Shown here one piece after another: positions 1-9,942 of a DNA stretch of 64,000 nt. Source of the stretch: Gemmatimonadales bacterium (lineage in GTDB: Bacteria > Gemmatimonadota > Gemmatimonadetes > Gemmatimonadales > GWC2-71-9). Numbering within the stretch: the first letter of the stretch is position 1; every line of letters begins with the position of its first letter. The stretch spans positions 102,752 through 166,751 of the forward strand of contig DASUJH010000007.1 in NCBI GenBank assembly GCA_036279355.1. Direction: 5' to 3'. Position numbers and translations under genes: made by a program. A model generated the notes under the pieces. It was not told the DNA's origin. It did no database searches and saw only the letters and a list, made by a program, of their open reading frames with translations.

Positions 1-782
1 AAGGCGGCCACCTTGACGCCGGTGGCCATGAAGCCGGTGATGGGCGTGGGCGCGCCGTCGTACACGTCGGGCGCCCACATGTGAAACGGCACGGCGGAAA
101 TCTTGAACGCGAACCCCACGAGGAGCAGCGCCAGCCCGAGCCCCGCCATCGGCGAGAGCGGTGCACCCGAAAGCCGCCGGCCGATCTCGGTGAGATTCGT
201 GGCCCCGGTGGCACCGAAGACGAGCGCGATGCCGTACAGCAGGAACGCCGAGGCGAATGCCCCGATCAGGAAGTACTTGAGCGCCGCCTCGGCCGACGAG
301 CGGCGAAAGCGGTCAAAGCCCGCGAGCACGTACACTGCAACCGACATGACCTCGAGGCCGAGGAAGGTCACGATCAGGTCTTCCGCGGCCGCGAGCAGCA
401 GCATGCCGATCGTGGCGAGCAGCACGAGCACGTAGTACTCTGGCGCGAGCAGGCGCTGGCGGTCGAGATAGCGGAGCGAGAGAAGAATGGTCGCGGCCGA
501 GGAGAGCAGGATCACCGCCGCCCCGCCGAAGCGGTAATCGTCCACCGCGACCATGAAGGGCGCGCCGGCCGAATGCGCGCCGCCGAGCGCCATCACGCCG
601 AGCGCCGCGCTTGCGACCAGGATGCCGACGAAGGCGAGCCACCCGGCGAGGTGCACGTCCTCCTCCGTGTCATGCCGCCACGCCACCACGAGCAGCATGA
701 GGAGCACCCACGCGGTGAGGAGGACCTCCGGCAGCAGTCCGATCAGCGCGTCGAGCGGCACGCGGAGGTCGAGGGGCCTCAT
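1..782 (-). CDS. nuoN: NADH-quinone oxidoreductase subunit N (3' end outside window)
   Basis: Membrane antiporter-like subunit of respiratory complex I that takes part in proton pumping. Only the first 260 or so residues are in the window; the reading frame stays open to base 1. Several hydrophobic helices are visible, and the segment FKISAVPFHMWAPDVYDGAP is the proton-channel helix typical of NuoN, with its conserved Lys. The ATG at 782 shares four bases (ATGA) with the nuoM stop, so translation is probably coupled. It is the last gene of the nuo operon. The start is supported by the overlap pattern used throughout the operon. Confidence 0.95.
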   Translation of the reverse strand, partial: MRPLDLRVPLDALIGLLPEVLLTAWVLLMLLVVAWRHDTEEDVHLAGWLAFVGILVASAALGVMALGGAHSAGAPFMVAVDDYRFGGAAVILLSSAATILLSLRYLDRQRLLAPEYYVLVLLATIGMLLLAAAEDLIVTFLGLEVMSVAVYVLAGFDRFRRSSAEAALKYFLIGAFASAFLLYGIALVFGATGATNLTEIGRRLSGAPLSPMAGLGLALLLVGFAFKISAVPFHMWAPDVYDGAPTPITGFMATGVKVAA

Positions 783-2341
783 CGGCGCGCCTCGATGGTC
801 TGGCCCGGCACGCCGAGCACCGCCGGAGGCACGTGGGGGCGGACGGTTTCGACGTAACGGATGCTGGCCGCCTCGGTGCGGCGCAGAATCGGGCGCGGGT
901 AGATGCCCATCCACACCATGGCGGCGATGAGCGGGATCATCACCGCCAGCTCGCGCAGGTTCAAGTCCCGCACCTTCTCGTTCTCCGGATTGCTGAGCCG
1001 GTTGAAGAAGACGCGCTGCACCGCCCAGAGCAGGTAGGCGGCGGCAAAGATCACCACGGTGGTGGCAAAGCCCGTGGCCCAGGGGAAGCGGCCGAAGCTC
1101 CCGAGCAGCACCAGGAATTCACCGATGAAGCCGTTGAGACCCGGCAGGCCGATCGCAGCGAAGGCGGTGACGGTGAAGGCCGCCGCGAGGAGCGGCGCCA
1201 CCCGCGCGAGGCCACCGAAGTCCGCGATCATGCGGGTGTGCCGGCGCTCGTAGAGCATACCCACCAGGAAGAAGAGCGCGCCGGTCGAAATCCCGTGCGC
1301 GATCATGACCATGATCGCCCCCTGGACGCTCTGGACGGTGCCGGCCCAGATGCCGAGCATGACGAAGCCGAGGTGGCTCACGGAGGAATACGCAACCACG
1401 CGCTTCAAGTCGGGCTGCACCATCGAGACGAGCGCGCCGTACACGATGCCGATGACCGCGAGCACCACCACGACGTTGGACACCGTGGGGCTCAGCGCAA
1501 ATGCCGTGAAGAACGGGACCGCGAATCGTAGGAACCCGTACGTCCCCATCTTGAGCAGGATCACCGCCAGGTCCACGCTTCCCGCGGTGGGCGCCTCGCC
1601 GTGCGCGTCGGGCAGCCAGGTATGGAAGGGGAAGACCGGTACCTTGACCGCGAAGGCGAGCGCGAACGCGGCGAAGAGCCACGGCGCCTTGTCGCCCAGC
1701 AGATCCTTGTGCGCCAGCAGGTAGTCGTACGCGAACGAGTAGGTGCCGGTCCCCTGGCCCACGGTCCACACCATCGCGATGATCGCCACCAGCATGAGGA
1801 GCGACCCCGAGAAGGTGTAGATGAAGAACTTCTCCGACGCGTAGAGCCGCCGCGTGCTGCCCCAGATGCCGATGATGAAGTACATCGGCACCAGCAGCAG
1901 CTCCCAGAAGCAGTAGAAGAGGAAGAGGTCGAGCGAGACGAAGACGCCGATCATCCCGACCTTGAGCGCCAGGAGCAGCGCGTAGAAGCCGCGCTGCTTG
2001 AAGTCGATCTGGTGCCAGCTCCCCCACACGAGCAGCGGCATCATCGCGGTCGAGAGCAGCACCATGAAGATCGACAAACCGTCGAGGCCCACGTAGTAGC
2101 TCACGCCCCACTGCGGGAGCCAGTCCACGCGGGTGACGAACTGCATGCCGCCGTTCGACGGATCGAAGGCCCACCAGAGCCCGAGCGAGATGACGAACTC
2201 GAACAGCCCGACGCAGAGCGCCACCACCCGCGCCCATGCGGACCGGGATACCACGACCAGCACCATGCCGACGAGCGGCGTCACCAGGAGGACCTGGAGG
2301 ATCCAGCGGCTGTAGCCGATCGAATCGAGAAAGGCGTGCAT
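779..2341 (-). CDS. nuoM: NADH-quinone oxidoreductase subunit M
   Basis: Antiporter-like proton-pumping subunit of complex I in the inner membrane, 520 residues, a normal length for NuoM. It is almost entirely transmembrane helices. FYCFWELLLVPMYFIIG carries the conserved Glu of helix 5, and PFHTWLPDAHGEAPTAGSV is the signature loop and Lys helix shared by NuoM and NuoL. It lies three bases after nuoL and overlaps nuoN by four bases. Nothing unusual was seen. Confidence 0.97.
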   Translation of the reverse strand: MHAFLDSIGYSRWILQVLLVTPLVGMVLVVVSRSAWARVVALCVGLFEFVISLGLWWAFDPSNGGMQFVTRVDWLPQWGVSYYVGLDGLSIFMVLLSTAMMPLLVWGSWHQIDFKQRGFYALLLALKVGMIGVFVSLDLFLFYCFWELLLVPMYFIIGIWGSTRRLYASEKFFIYTFSGSLLMLVAIIAMVWTVGQGTGTYSFAYDYLLAHKDLLGDKAPWLFAAFALAFAVKVPVFPFHTWLPDAHGEAPTAGSVDLAVILLKMGTYGFLRFAVPFFTAFALSPTVSNVVVVLAVIGIVYGALVSMVQPDLKRVVAYSSVSHLGFVMLGIWAGTVQSVQGAIMVMIAHGISTGALFFLVGMLYERRHTRMIADFGGLARVAPLLAAAFTVTAFAAIGLPGLNGFIGEFLVLLGSFGRFPWATGFATTVVIFAAAYLLWAVQRVFFNRLSNPENEKVRDLNLRELAVMIPLIAAMVWMGIYPRPILRRTEAASIRYVETVRPHVPPAVLGVPGQTIEARR

Positions 2342-2344
2342 CGG

Positions 2345-4384
2345 TTACCGCACGATGGTGCCCAGCACCAGGACGGCGCCCAGGACGAAGAGGACCGCGT
2401 AGAAGCCGAGCTGGCCGTTCTGCAGGCGGCTCCCGAGCCAGCCGAGGCTGCGCGAGACCTGCACCGCACCGGTGACGCCGAGGCCGTCCACCAGCGCCTG
2501 GTCCACCGTGCGCCAGAGCACCCACCTGGAGAACCAGACCGTGGGCCGTACGATGAGCGCCCGGTAGATCTCGTCCACGTAGTACTTGTGGTAGAGCACG
2601 CGCGCAAACCCGACGTCCGGCGGCGCCTCGCGGGCCGGGAGGATGCGGATGCCGCGGGTGCGGACGTATCCGGCAATGAGCCCGAGCACGCCGACCACTA
2701 CCGCGGTGGCGACCAGCAGGGACTCGGCGTGGCCGGCGGGCAGCGGGAGGGGGCGGATGCGGAGCGCGGCGCCCGTCACGGGCTCGAGCCAGTGCTCCAG
2801 CCGCTCTCCACCGCCCAGGAACGCCGGCACGTCGATGAACCCCCCCACGAGGCTCAGCACGCCCAAGATGACGAGCGGCCCCGTCATGATCGGCGGCGCC
2901 TCGTGCAGATTGGTCCGTTCGGCCGCGCCGGTCCGGTTCTCGCCGGCAAAGGTCATCGTCATGAGCCGCGCCATGTAGAACGCGGTCAGGAGCGCGGCGG
3001 CGAGACCGAGCACGTAGAACAGGTACCAGACCGGCTGCTCCGCGCCCCGGGCAAAGGCGGCCGACAGGATGGCGTCCTTCGAGAAGAAGCCCGAGAACGG
3101 CGGAATCCCCGCGATGGCGAGCGTGGCGACGAGCATGAGGCCCGCGGTGGCCGGCAGATAGCGCGCGAGCCCGCCCATGTTGCGCATGTCCTGCGCGTCC
3201 TCGTGCGAGTGCGTCGCATGATACGCGTGGTGCATCGCGTGGATCACGCTCCCCGCGCCGAGAAAGAGGAGCGCCTTGAAGAAGGCGTGGGTCACGAGAT
3301 GAAAGATTCCCGCCGTGTACGCCCCCGCGCCCACGGCGAGGAACATGTAGCCGAGCTGCGAGACGGTGGAGTAGGCCAGCACCTTTTTGATGTCGTACTG
3401 CCGGAGCGCGATCGTCGCCGCAAAGAGCGCGGTGACCGCCCCGATGCCGGCGGTCACCATGCTCGCCGCGGGCGAGAGCGCAAAGAGCACACCCGCGCGG
3501 GTCACGAGATACACGCCCGCCGTCACCATCGTGGCCGCGTGGATCAGCGCCGAGACCGGCGTGGGGCCCGCCATCGCGTCGGGCAGCCAGACATAGAGCG
3601 GGATCTGCGCCGACTTGCCCGCGCAGCCAAGCAGCAGGAACAGGCAGATCAGGGTGGCCATCCGCGTATGGAGCACGCCGGGCGCCTTCGCCAGCATCGG
3701 CGCAAAGTCGAGCGATCCCACGGTGTGCCAGAGCAGGAACATCGCGATCAGGAACCCGAAATCGCCGATCCGGTTCACCAGGAACGCCTTCTTCCCCGCG
3801 TCGGCATTGGCCTGGTCGGTGAACCAGAAGCCGATCAACAGGTAGGAGCAGAGCCCGACGCCCTCCCACCCAATGAAGAGCACCGGCATGCTCGACCCCA
3901 GCACCAGCAGCAGCATGAACACGACGAACAAATTGAGATACGCGAAGAAACGCGCGTAGCCCGGGTCCTCGCGCATGTAGCCCACGCTGAAGAGGTGGAT
4001 GAGGCTCCCGACGCCGGTCACGATGAGCAGCATGACGGTCGAGAGCTGGTCCACCTGCAACGCCAGCTCGATCTGGAGCGACCCCACGTCGAGCCAGCGC
4101 CAGATTGACACGAGGTAGGGCCACTCGGGGGGCGCCGCACGCAGCTGGGCAAAGACCGCTGCGGCCACGGCGAAGGCGGCCAGCAGCACCCCCGGGCCGA
4201 TGACCGAGACGAGCCGCATGGCGCCGGCTCCCGGCGCGCGTCCCCGCGCCTCCGCCCGCGCGCCCGCGATGGCGATCAAGCCGTTCGCGAGAAAGCCCGC
4301 GAGCGGGAGCGCCACCGTCAGCCACACGAGGCTCACGGCGCCATGGGGCGCAAGGGTGCCGGCAATGGCGAGCGAATCCTGCAT
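2345..4384 (-). CDS. nuoL: NADH-quinone oxidoreductase subunit L
   Basis: Largest antiporter-like subunit of complex I, 679 residues. The antiporter core with the motif GKSAQIPLYVWLPDAMAGPT is followed by a C-terminal stretch that matches the long horizontal helix which in known structures braces NuoM and NuoN. The early motif HLFSVGYMREDP is typical of NuoL. It sits between nuoK (11-base gap) and nuoM (3-base gap). The start is an ATG and the length is close to that of well-studied homologues, although the C-terminal part (residues from about 560) is more divergent, as is usual. Confidence 0.97.
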   Translation of the reverse strand: MQDSLAIAGTLAPHGAVSLVWLTVALPLAGFLANGLIAIAGARAEARGRAPGAGAMRLVSVIGPGVLLAAFAVAAAVFAQLRAAPPEWPYLVSIWRWLDVGSLQIELALQVDQLSTVMLLIVTGVGSLIHLFSVGYMREDPGYARFFAYLNLFVVFMLLLVLGSSMPVLFIGWEGVGLCSYLLIGFWFTDQANADAGKKAFLVNRIGDFGFLIAMFLLWHTVGSLDFAPMLAKAPGVLHTRMATLICLFLLLGCAGKSAQIPLYVWLPDAMAGPTPVSALIHAATMVTAGVYLVTRAGVLFALSPAASMVTAGIGAVTALFAATIALRQYDIKKVLAYSTVSQLGYMFLAVGAGAYTAGIFHLVTHAFFKALLFLGAGSVIHAMHHAYHATHSHEDAQDMRNMGGLARYLPATAGLMLVATLAIAGIPPFSGFFSKDAILSAAFARGAEQPVWYLFYVLGLAAALLTAFYMARLMTMTFAGENRTGAAERTNLHEAPPIMTGPLVILGVLSLVGGFIDVPAFLGGGERLEHWLEPVTGAALRIRPLPLPAGHAESLLVATAVVVGVLGLIAGYVRTRGIRILPAREAPPDVGFARVLYHKYYVDEIYRALIVRPTVWFSRWVLWRTVDQALVDGLGVTGAVQVSRSLGWLGSRLQNGQLGFYAVLFVLGAVLVLGTIVR

Positions 4385-4395
4385 CGCGGGTATCG

Positions 4396-4691
4396 TCAGC
4401 CGTGCAGCAGGTTGATGTTCTGCAAATCGATGGACTGGCCGTGCCGGAACACCGCCAGGATGATCGCGAGCCCCACGGCCGCCTCAGCGGCGGCCACCGT
4501 CATGACGAAGAACACGATCACGTAGCCGGCCACGCCGTAGAGCTGGGCAAGGGCGACGAACGCGAGGTTTACGGCGTTGAGCATGAGCTCGACGCACATG
4601 AAGAGCACGATGGCGTTGCGGCGGAGCAGCACGCCCGCCACGCCCAGGCTGAACAGAATCGCCGACAGCACCAGCGCCGGTCCGAGGAGCA

Positions 4692-4692
<1 letters not shown>
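4396..4692 (-). CDS. nuoK: NADH-quinone oxidoreductase subunit K
   Basis: Small three-helix membrane subunit of complex I, 98 residues. The two buried glutamates known to matter for proton transfer are present: Glu35 in [13 protein letters not shown] and Glu70 in [14 protein letters not shown]. The reading frame is open further upstream, but the ATG at 4692 gives the standard NuoK length and overlaps the nuoJ stop by four bases (ATGA), which decides the start. Confidence 0.97.
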
Positions 4693-5255
<563 letters not shown>

Positions 5256-5780
5256 CTATTCACCCTTCGGATCGGTCGGGTCCCAAAGCGTGGAGACCGG
5301 GTGGGTCTGCGAGGAGAGCCGCTCCAGGTCGTATACGAACCGGTCGCGGCCGTACTCGGCGTTCTCGTAGTGCACGCCCACGTGGATCGCCTCCTCGGGG
5401 CAGACCTCCTGGCAGTAGCCGCAGAAGACGCAGCGGAACTCGTCGATCTCGTAGATCAGCGGGTAACGATTGCCGTGCTCGTCTTCGCCCGGCACCAGTT
5501 TGATGCAGTTGGCCGGGCAGATCTGGGGACAGAGCCCGCAGGCCACGCACTTGGAGCGGCCCTGCTCGTCGGTCAGCATCCGGTGGGTGCCGCGCCAGCG
5601 CGGCGAGAGCGCCCAGGAGCCCATGCCGTGGGCCGCGTCGGTGCTCTTCTCCTCCGGATACTGCATCGTGACCCTCTTCTCGAACATGTGCTTGAACGTG
5701 AGCGCCATTCCCTTGAGGGTGGCGCGCACGTAGCTCACCTCGCGCTCGGGACGCTTGAGCACCTTGACCCCGATGGCCAT
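5256..5780 (-). CDS. nuoI: NADH-quinone oxidoreductase subunit I
   Basis: Peripheral-arm subunit that carries the two [4Fe-4S] clusters N6a and N6b and passes electrons from NuoG to NuoB; 174 residues. Two ferredoxin motifs are seen: [15 protein letters not shown] starting at Cys78 and [12 protein letters not shown] starting at Cys117. The frame runs open well upstream, but the ATG at 5780 gives the usual NuoI length and overlaps the nuoH stop by one base (TGATG), in keeping with the rest of the operon. Confidence 0.96.
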   Translation of the reverse strand: MAIGVKVLKRPEREVSYVRATLKGMALTFKHMFEKRVTMQYPEEKSTDAAHGMGSWALSPRWRGTHRMLTDEQGRSKCVACGLCPQICPANCIKLVPGEDEHGNRYPLIYEIDEFRCVFCGYCQEVCPEEAIHVGVHYENAEYGRDRFVYDLERLSSQTHPVSTLWDPTDPKGE

Positions 5781-7042
5781 CAGGGCCGGGCCTCCCCGCC
5801 GGCCCGGGCCGCCTGCCCGGCGACGGCGAGCGCCCGGGCGCGGGCGCGCCGATCCGACCCGGCGAGCAGGAACCCGCGGTCGAGTCCCACGAACATCAGG
5901 AGCCCGAGCCCGAGGCTCACGACGGTGAGCACGATCGCCGTGGCCAGCGCGCTCGGGTGGGCGATCGCGCGCTCCGCCAGATACAGGGCGATGCAGACCA
6001 CCATGATGTACGCCAGCGCGAGCGGCGTCAGCAGCTTCCAGCCGAGCGCCATGAGCTGGTCGTAGCGGAAGCGCGGCAATGTCCAGCGGATCCACATGAC
6101 GAAGAAGATCCAGAACATCAGCTTGAGGAAAAACACGAACCCGGTGATGACGGTGGCCAGTACGCTGCCGTGCTCGTCCCAGTGTATGAACGGAATATCC
6201 CAGCCGCCGAAAAAGATCGTCGTCACCATGGCCGCGACGGTCACCACGTTGGCGTACTCGGCGATGAAGAACATGGAGAACTTCATCGCGCTGTACTCGG
6301 TGTGGTAGCCCGCGATCAGCTCCGACTCCGCCTCCGGCAGGTCGAACGGCAGTCGGTTGGTTTCGGCGAAGCCCGACACGAGGAAGACGAAGAAGGAGAG
6401 AAAGAGCGGCAGCACGTACCAGAGCGACTCCTGCTGCGCCGCGATGATCCGCGAGAACGAGACGTCGCCGGCGAGCAGCAGCACCGGAATGAGGCTCAGG
6501 CCGAGGGCCACCTCGTAGGAGATGAGCTGGGCGCTCGCGCGGAGCCCGCCGAGCAGACTGTACTTGCTGTTCGACGCCCAGCCCGCGAGCGCGATGCCGT
6601 ACACGCCGAGCGAGCCGACGGCGAGTACGAAGAGAAAACCCACCGGCAGGTCCGCCACCACCATCGGCATCGCGCCATGGTGCGCGATGCGGCCCAGGAT
6701 CGGCACGGTGATGTCAAAGTCGAGCGGCAGCGGCGCCGCGAACGGGATTACGGCCGAGAGCAGGAGCGCCGGGATGAACGCGAGCGCCGGCGCCAGCATG
6801 AAGAGCACCGGGCTCGCCTCGGACGGAAAGGTCTCCTCCTTGAGGATGTTCTTGAGGCCGTCGGCGGCGGGCTGCAAGAGTCCGCCGGGGCCCACCCGGT
6901 TCGGTCCCATCCGGTTCTGCATCCAGGCGGAAACCTTGCGCTCCATCAGCGTGAGCAGCGCCACGCCCACCATGACGACGGTGAAGACGAAGAGCATCTT
7001 GACGATGCTCAAGATCAGAAAAGCCTTCATCTCCGGCGTCAC
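5780..7042 (-). CDS. nuoH: NADH-quinone oxidoreductase subunit H
   Basis: Membrane subunit next to the quinone cavity of complex I, 420 residues and about eight or nine helices. The signatures ERKVSAWMQNRMGPNRVGP near the N terminus and FDLPEAESELIAGYHTEYS in the middle are the conserved quinone-site loops. Two starts are possible: the GTG at 7042, which overlaps the nuoG stop by four bases (GTGA) and is chosen here, or an ATG four codons later at 7030. The last 30 or so residues are rich in Arg and Ala and poorly conserved. Confidence 0.95.
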   Translation of the reverse strand: MTPEMKAFLILSIVKMLFVFTVVMVGVALLTLMERKVSAWMQNRMGPNRVGPGGLLQPAADGLKNILKEETFPSEASPVLFMLAPALAFIPALLLSAVIPFAAPLPLDFDITVPILGRIAHHGAMPMVVADLPVGFLFVLAVGSLGVYGIALAGWASNSKYSLLGGLRASAQLISYEVALGLSLIPVLLLAGDVSFSRIIAAQQESLWYVLPLFLSFFVFLVSGFAETNRLPFDLPEAESELIAGYHTEYSAMKFSMFFIAEYANVVTVAAMVTTIFFGGWDIPFIHWDEHGSVLATVITGFVFFLKLMFWIFFVMWIRWTLPRFRYDQLMALGWKLLTPLALAYIMVVCIALYLAERAIAHPSALATAIVLTVVSLGLGLLMFVGLDRGFLLAGSDRRARARALAVAGQAARAGGEARP

Positions 7043-8628
7043 CGCGCCGCCTCCGCACGACCGGCGAGCACGCGCCCCGTAAAGCCGAGGTCATCGCGAG
7101 TGATGCCGGCAAACACAGGCCAGCTCTCGCCCACGAGAACGAATGCCTCGTCGGCCGTGGACGGCGCCGAGGCATCAGGCCCCGGACCCGCCAGCACTTC
7201 GCCCGCGATCCACCAGGCGGGCCGCGCCATGCCCGGCTGTGCCTTGGCCTGATCGAAGCGCTGCGCGCGGCCATCGCGGTTCACGTAGGTGCCGTTCTCC
7301 TCGACCATGTTCGTGACCGGCAGCACGAGGTCCGCGGTCTGAAGCGCGTCGCCCGCCACGGTGCCCAGGAGCACCAGGGCGCCCGGAATGCCGGCCAGCG
7401 CCGCCAGGTCGTCGGGCGCGAGCGCGGCGTCGAGCACGATCACCACCGAGGCGCCGATGGCCGCGCGGAGCGCGCTCTGCCAGTCGCTGCCGTAACCCAG
7501 CAGCTCGGCGCCGACCAGGTTGGGCGCGCGCTCGCGGCGGAGTGCCAGGTCCGGGATGCCGGCCAGCGGCGCCTCCTCACCGAGCGGAACCTGCACCGCC
7601 GCCGTCACGCTTCGCCCCGCCACCAGACGGCGCACGAGCCCGAGCGACTCGACCGACGCGCGGCCACTCGCGAGGATCACCGCCGGGCCTGACGCGTCCT
7701 CGAGCAAGCGGCCGAACCGATCGAGCGCCGTGTCCCAGTCCACCGCGACGTGGCGTTCGCCCTGGCGGCTGCTCTCGCGCACGAGCGGCGCCTCGATCCG
7801 GTCGCCCCGGTTCATCCAGCGGTAGTCCATCCGGCCATGATCGCACATGAAGTGGCGGTTCACCTCGAGGTTGGGGCGCGGCCGGAGCCGCACCACCACG
7901 CCGTCGCGCGTGTCCACGGTCATGTTGCACCCCTGGGTGCAGCCGGGGCAGACGCTCGCGGTCTTGTCCAGCTCCCAGGCGCGCGCCTTGTGCAGGAAAT
8001 CCTTCGAGAGGAGCGAGCCCACGGGGCAGAGGTCCACCACGTTGCCGGCCCAGGGATGCTCGAGCGGCTGGCCGGGCGCGATCCCGATGTAGGCCCGGTC
8101 GCCGCGCTCGGAGACGTTGAGCACCGGGTCTTCGGCGACGCTCTCCATGAACCGAACGCAGCGGGTGCAGAGGATGCAGCGGTTGGGGACGTACAAGATG
8201 TCCGGCCCGAACGACTCCACCGGGTTGTAGCGCTTGGCGTACTCGGCGTACCGGGTGCCGGCGCGGCCCTCCTGAAAGACGTAGTCCTGCAGCTCGCACT
8301 CGCCGGCCTGGTCGCAGATGGGGCAGTCGAGCGGGTGATTGATGAGCAGCAACTCGAGCACGCCCTGGCGCGCCTCCCTGGCCCGCTCGCTCTCGACGTG
8401 CACCACCTGCCCTTCCGTCACCGCCGTGACGCACGCCGGCATCAGTTTGGGCGCCTTCTCCACCTCGACCAGGCACATGCGGCATACCGCGGGCGACGGC
8501 AACGACGGGTGATAGCAGTAGTGCGGCACGAGCACGCCGGCGCGCTTGGCGGCCTCGATAATGGTCGTGCCCTTGGGCACCGCGACCGGCATCCCTTCGA
8601 TCGTGACGTGGACCAGCTCGTCGGTCAT
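7039..8628 (-). CDS. nuoG: NADH-quinone oxidoreductase subunit G (short form)
   Basis: Iron-sulfur subunit of the peripheral arm. The ligands can be placed by eye: [2Fe-2S] N1b Cys38, 49, 52, 66; N5 His98, Cys102, 105, 111; N4 Cys151, 154, 157, 201. A further Cys227-x2-Cys230-x3-Cys234-x27-Cys262 matches the spacing known for the off-pathway N7 cluster. At 529 residues it is much shorter than the E. coli (908) or Thermus (783) proteins, so the molybdopterin-fold C-terminal domain is reduced. It lies nine bases after nuoF and overlaps nuoH by four. Confidence 0.95.
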   Translation of the reverse strand: MTDELVHVTIEGMPVAVPKGTTIIEAAKRAGVLVPHYCYHPSLPSPAVCRMCLVEVEKAPKLMPACVTAVTEGQVVHVESERAREARQGVLELLLINHPLDCPICDQAGECELQDYVFQEGRAGTRYAEYAKRYNPVESFGPDILYVPNRCILCTRCVRFMESVAEDPVLNVSERGDRAYIGIAPGQPLEHPWAGNVVDLCPVGSLLSKDFLHKARAWELDKTASVCPGCTQGCNMTVDTRDGVVVRLRPRPNLEVNRHFMCDHGRMDYRWMNRGDRIEAPLVRESSRQGERHVAVDWDTALDRFGRLLEDASGPAVILASGRASVESLGLVRRLVAGRSVTAAVQVPLGEEAPLAGIPDLALRRERAPNLVGAELLGYGSDWQSALRAAIGASVVIVLDAALAPDDLAALAGIPGALVLLGTVAGDALQTADLVLPVTNMVEENGTYVNRDGRAQRFDQAKAQPGMARPAWWIAGEVLAGPGPDASAPSTADEAFVLVGESWPVFAGITRDDLGFTGRVLAGRAEAAR

Positions 8629-8637
8629 GCGGAGACC

Positions 8638-9942
8638 CTAGACGGCCGCGAGCGCCGGCTGCCGCGCCCGCGCGATGTAGGCCTCGAACTCGCCGCGGAA
8701 CTTCTGGATGCCGCTCACCACCGGCGCGGCGCACGAGTCGCTCAGCACGCAGATCGTCTTGCCGGTCATGTTCTCCGAGAGGTCGAGCAGAAGCTGCAGG
8801 TCGTCGTCCTTGCCCTGGCCGGCGAGGATGCGCTCGAGAACCTTGGTGGTCCACGCCGTGCCCTCTCGGCATTGGGTACATTGGGCGCACGACTCGTGGG
8901 CGTAGAAGCGCGCGAGGCGCCAGATCTGGTACACCATGTCGGCCGAATCGTCCATCACGATCATTCCGCCGGAGCCGAGCATCGAGCCCTTGGCCACGAC
9001 GCCCTCGTAGTCCATGATGCAGTCCTCGGCCTCGGCCGCCGTCATGATCGGCACGGAGGAGCCGCCCGGGATCACCGCCTTCAACGTCCGGCCTTCCGGC
9101 ACGCCGCCGCACATGTCGAGCAGCGCCTTCATCGGCGTGCCCATCGTGATCTCGTAGTTGCCCGGCCGCCGCACGTGACCGCACACGGAGATCAGCTTGG
9201 TCCCCGTGCTCTTGGGATTGCCGAGGCAGAGGGACTTGTACCACGCGCCGCCGCGCACGAGGATGTGCGGCACCGCGGCGAGCGTCTCCACGTTGTTGAT
9301 CGTGGTGGGCATGCCGAACGCGCCGGCCTGCGCGGGATAAGGCGGCTTGATCCGCGGGTTGCCCCGCTTTCCCTCGAGCGAGTTGAGCATCGCGGTCTCT
9401 TCGCCGCAGATATACGCACCCGCGCCCCGGTGCAGCACCATCTCGATGCGATGGCCGCTCCCGAAGACGTCGTCGCCGAGCGCGCCGTTGGCACGGGCCT
9501 CGGCCACCGCGGCCGCCATTACCCGGAGCGGCTCGGTGAACTCGCCGCGGATGTAGATGTAGCAGCGCTCCGCGCCGATGGCATACGCGGCGATGGCGCA
9601 GCCCTCGATCAGCGCGTGCGGCGTCCACCGCATGATCTCGCGGTCCTTGAACGTGCCCGGCTCCGATTCGTCGGCGTTGCACACGAGGAAATGCGGGCGA
9701 CCATCCGCCTTGGGCATGAGCGACCACTTGAGGCCGGTCGGGAATCCGGCGCCGCCGCGGCCGCGGAGCCCCGAGCCCTTCACCTCCTCGACGATTGCCT
9801 CGGGCGCCATCCCGAGCGCTTTGCGCAGGCCCTCGTATCCGCCGCGCGCCACCCAGCCCGCGTAGGTGCGCGCGTCGGCGTCGCCGAAATACTTCGAGAG
9901 AATGACCGTCTCCCGGGGATCACTCGGGTGGGGAAAACCCAT
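8638..9942 (-). CDS. nuoF: NADH-quinone oxidoreductase subunit F
   Basis: NADH-oxidising flavoprotein of complex I, 434 residues, binding FMN and cluster N3. GSGLRGRGGAGFPTGLKW near residue 60 is the FMN/NADH glycine-rich loop, and the N3 ligands are Cys352, Cys355, Cys358 (SCAQCTQCREG) and Cys398. The frame is open far upstream, but the ATG at 9942 gives the family length and shares one base with the nuoE stop (TGATG). It works with NuoE and NuoG as the NADH dehydrogenase module. Confidence 0.97.
   Translation of the reverse strand: MGFPHPSDPRETVILSKYFGDADARTYAGWVARGGYEGLRKALGMAPEAIVEEVKGSGLRGRGGAGFPTGLKWSLMPKADGRPHFLVCNADESEPGTFKDREIMRWTPHALIEGCAIAAYAIGAERCYIYIRGEFTEPLRVMAAAVAEARANGALGDDVFGSGHRIEMVLHRGAGAYICGEETAMLNSLEGKRGNPRIKPPYPAQAGAFGMPTTINNVETLAAVPHILVRGGAWYKSLCLGNPKSTGTKLISVCGHVRRPGNYEITMGTPMKALLDMCGGVPEGRTLKAVIPGGSSVPIMTAAEAEDCIMDYEGVVAKGSMLGSGGMIVMDDSADMVYQIWRLARFYAHESCAQCTQCREGTAWTTKVLERILAGQGKDDDLQLLLDLSENMTGKTICVLSDSCAAPVVSGIQKFRGEFEAYIARARQPALAAV

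Noticed and set aside
1601..4108. Open frame of about 835 codons on the plus strand
   Set aside because: Antisense to nuoM and nuoL, rich in Arg, Glu and His, with no family similarity; typical antisense shadow in high-GC DNA.
1119..4325. Open frame of more than 1000 codons on the minus strand
   Set aside because: It is a shifted-frame shadow of nuoL and nuoM in GC-rich sequence; the product is Arg/Ala/Gly-rich low complexity and the real genes are clear.
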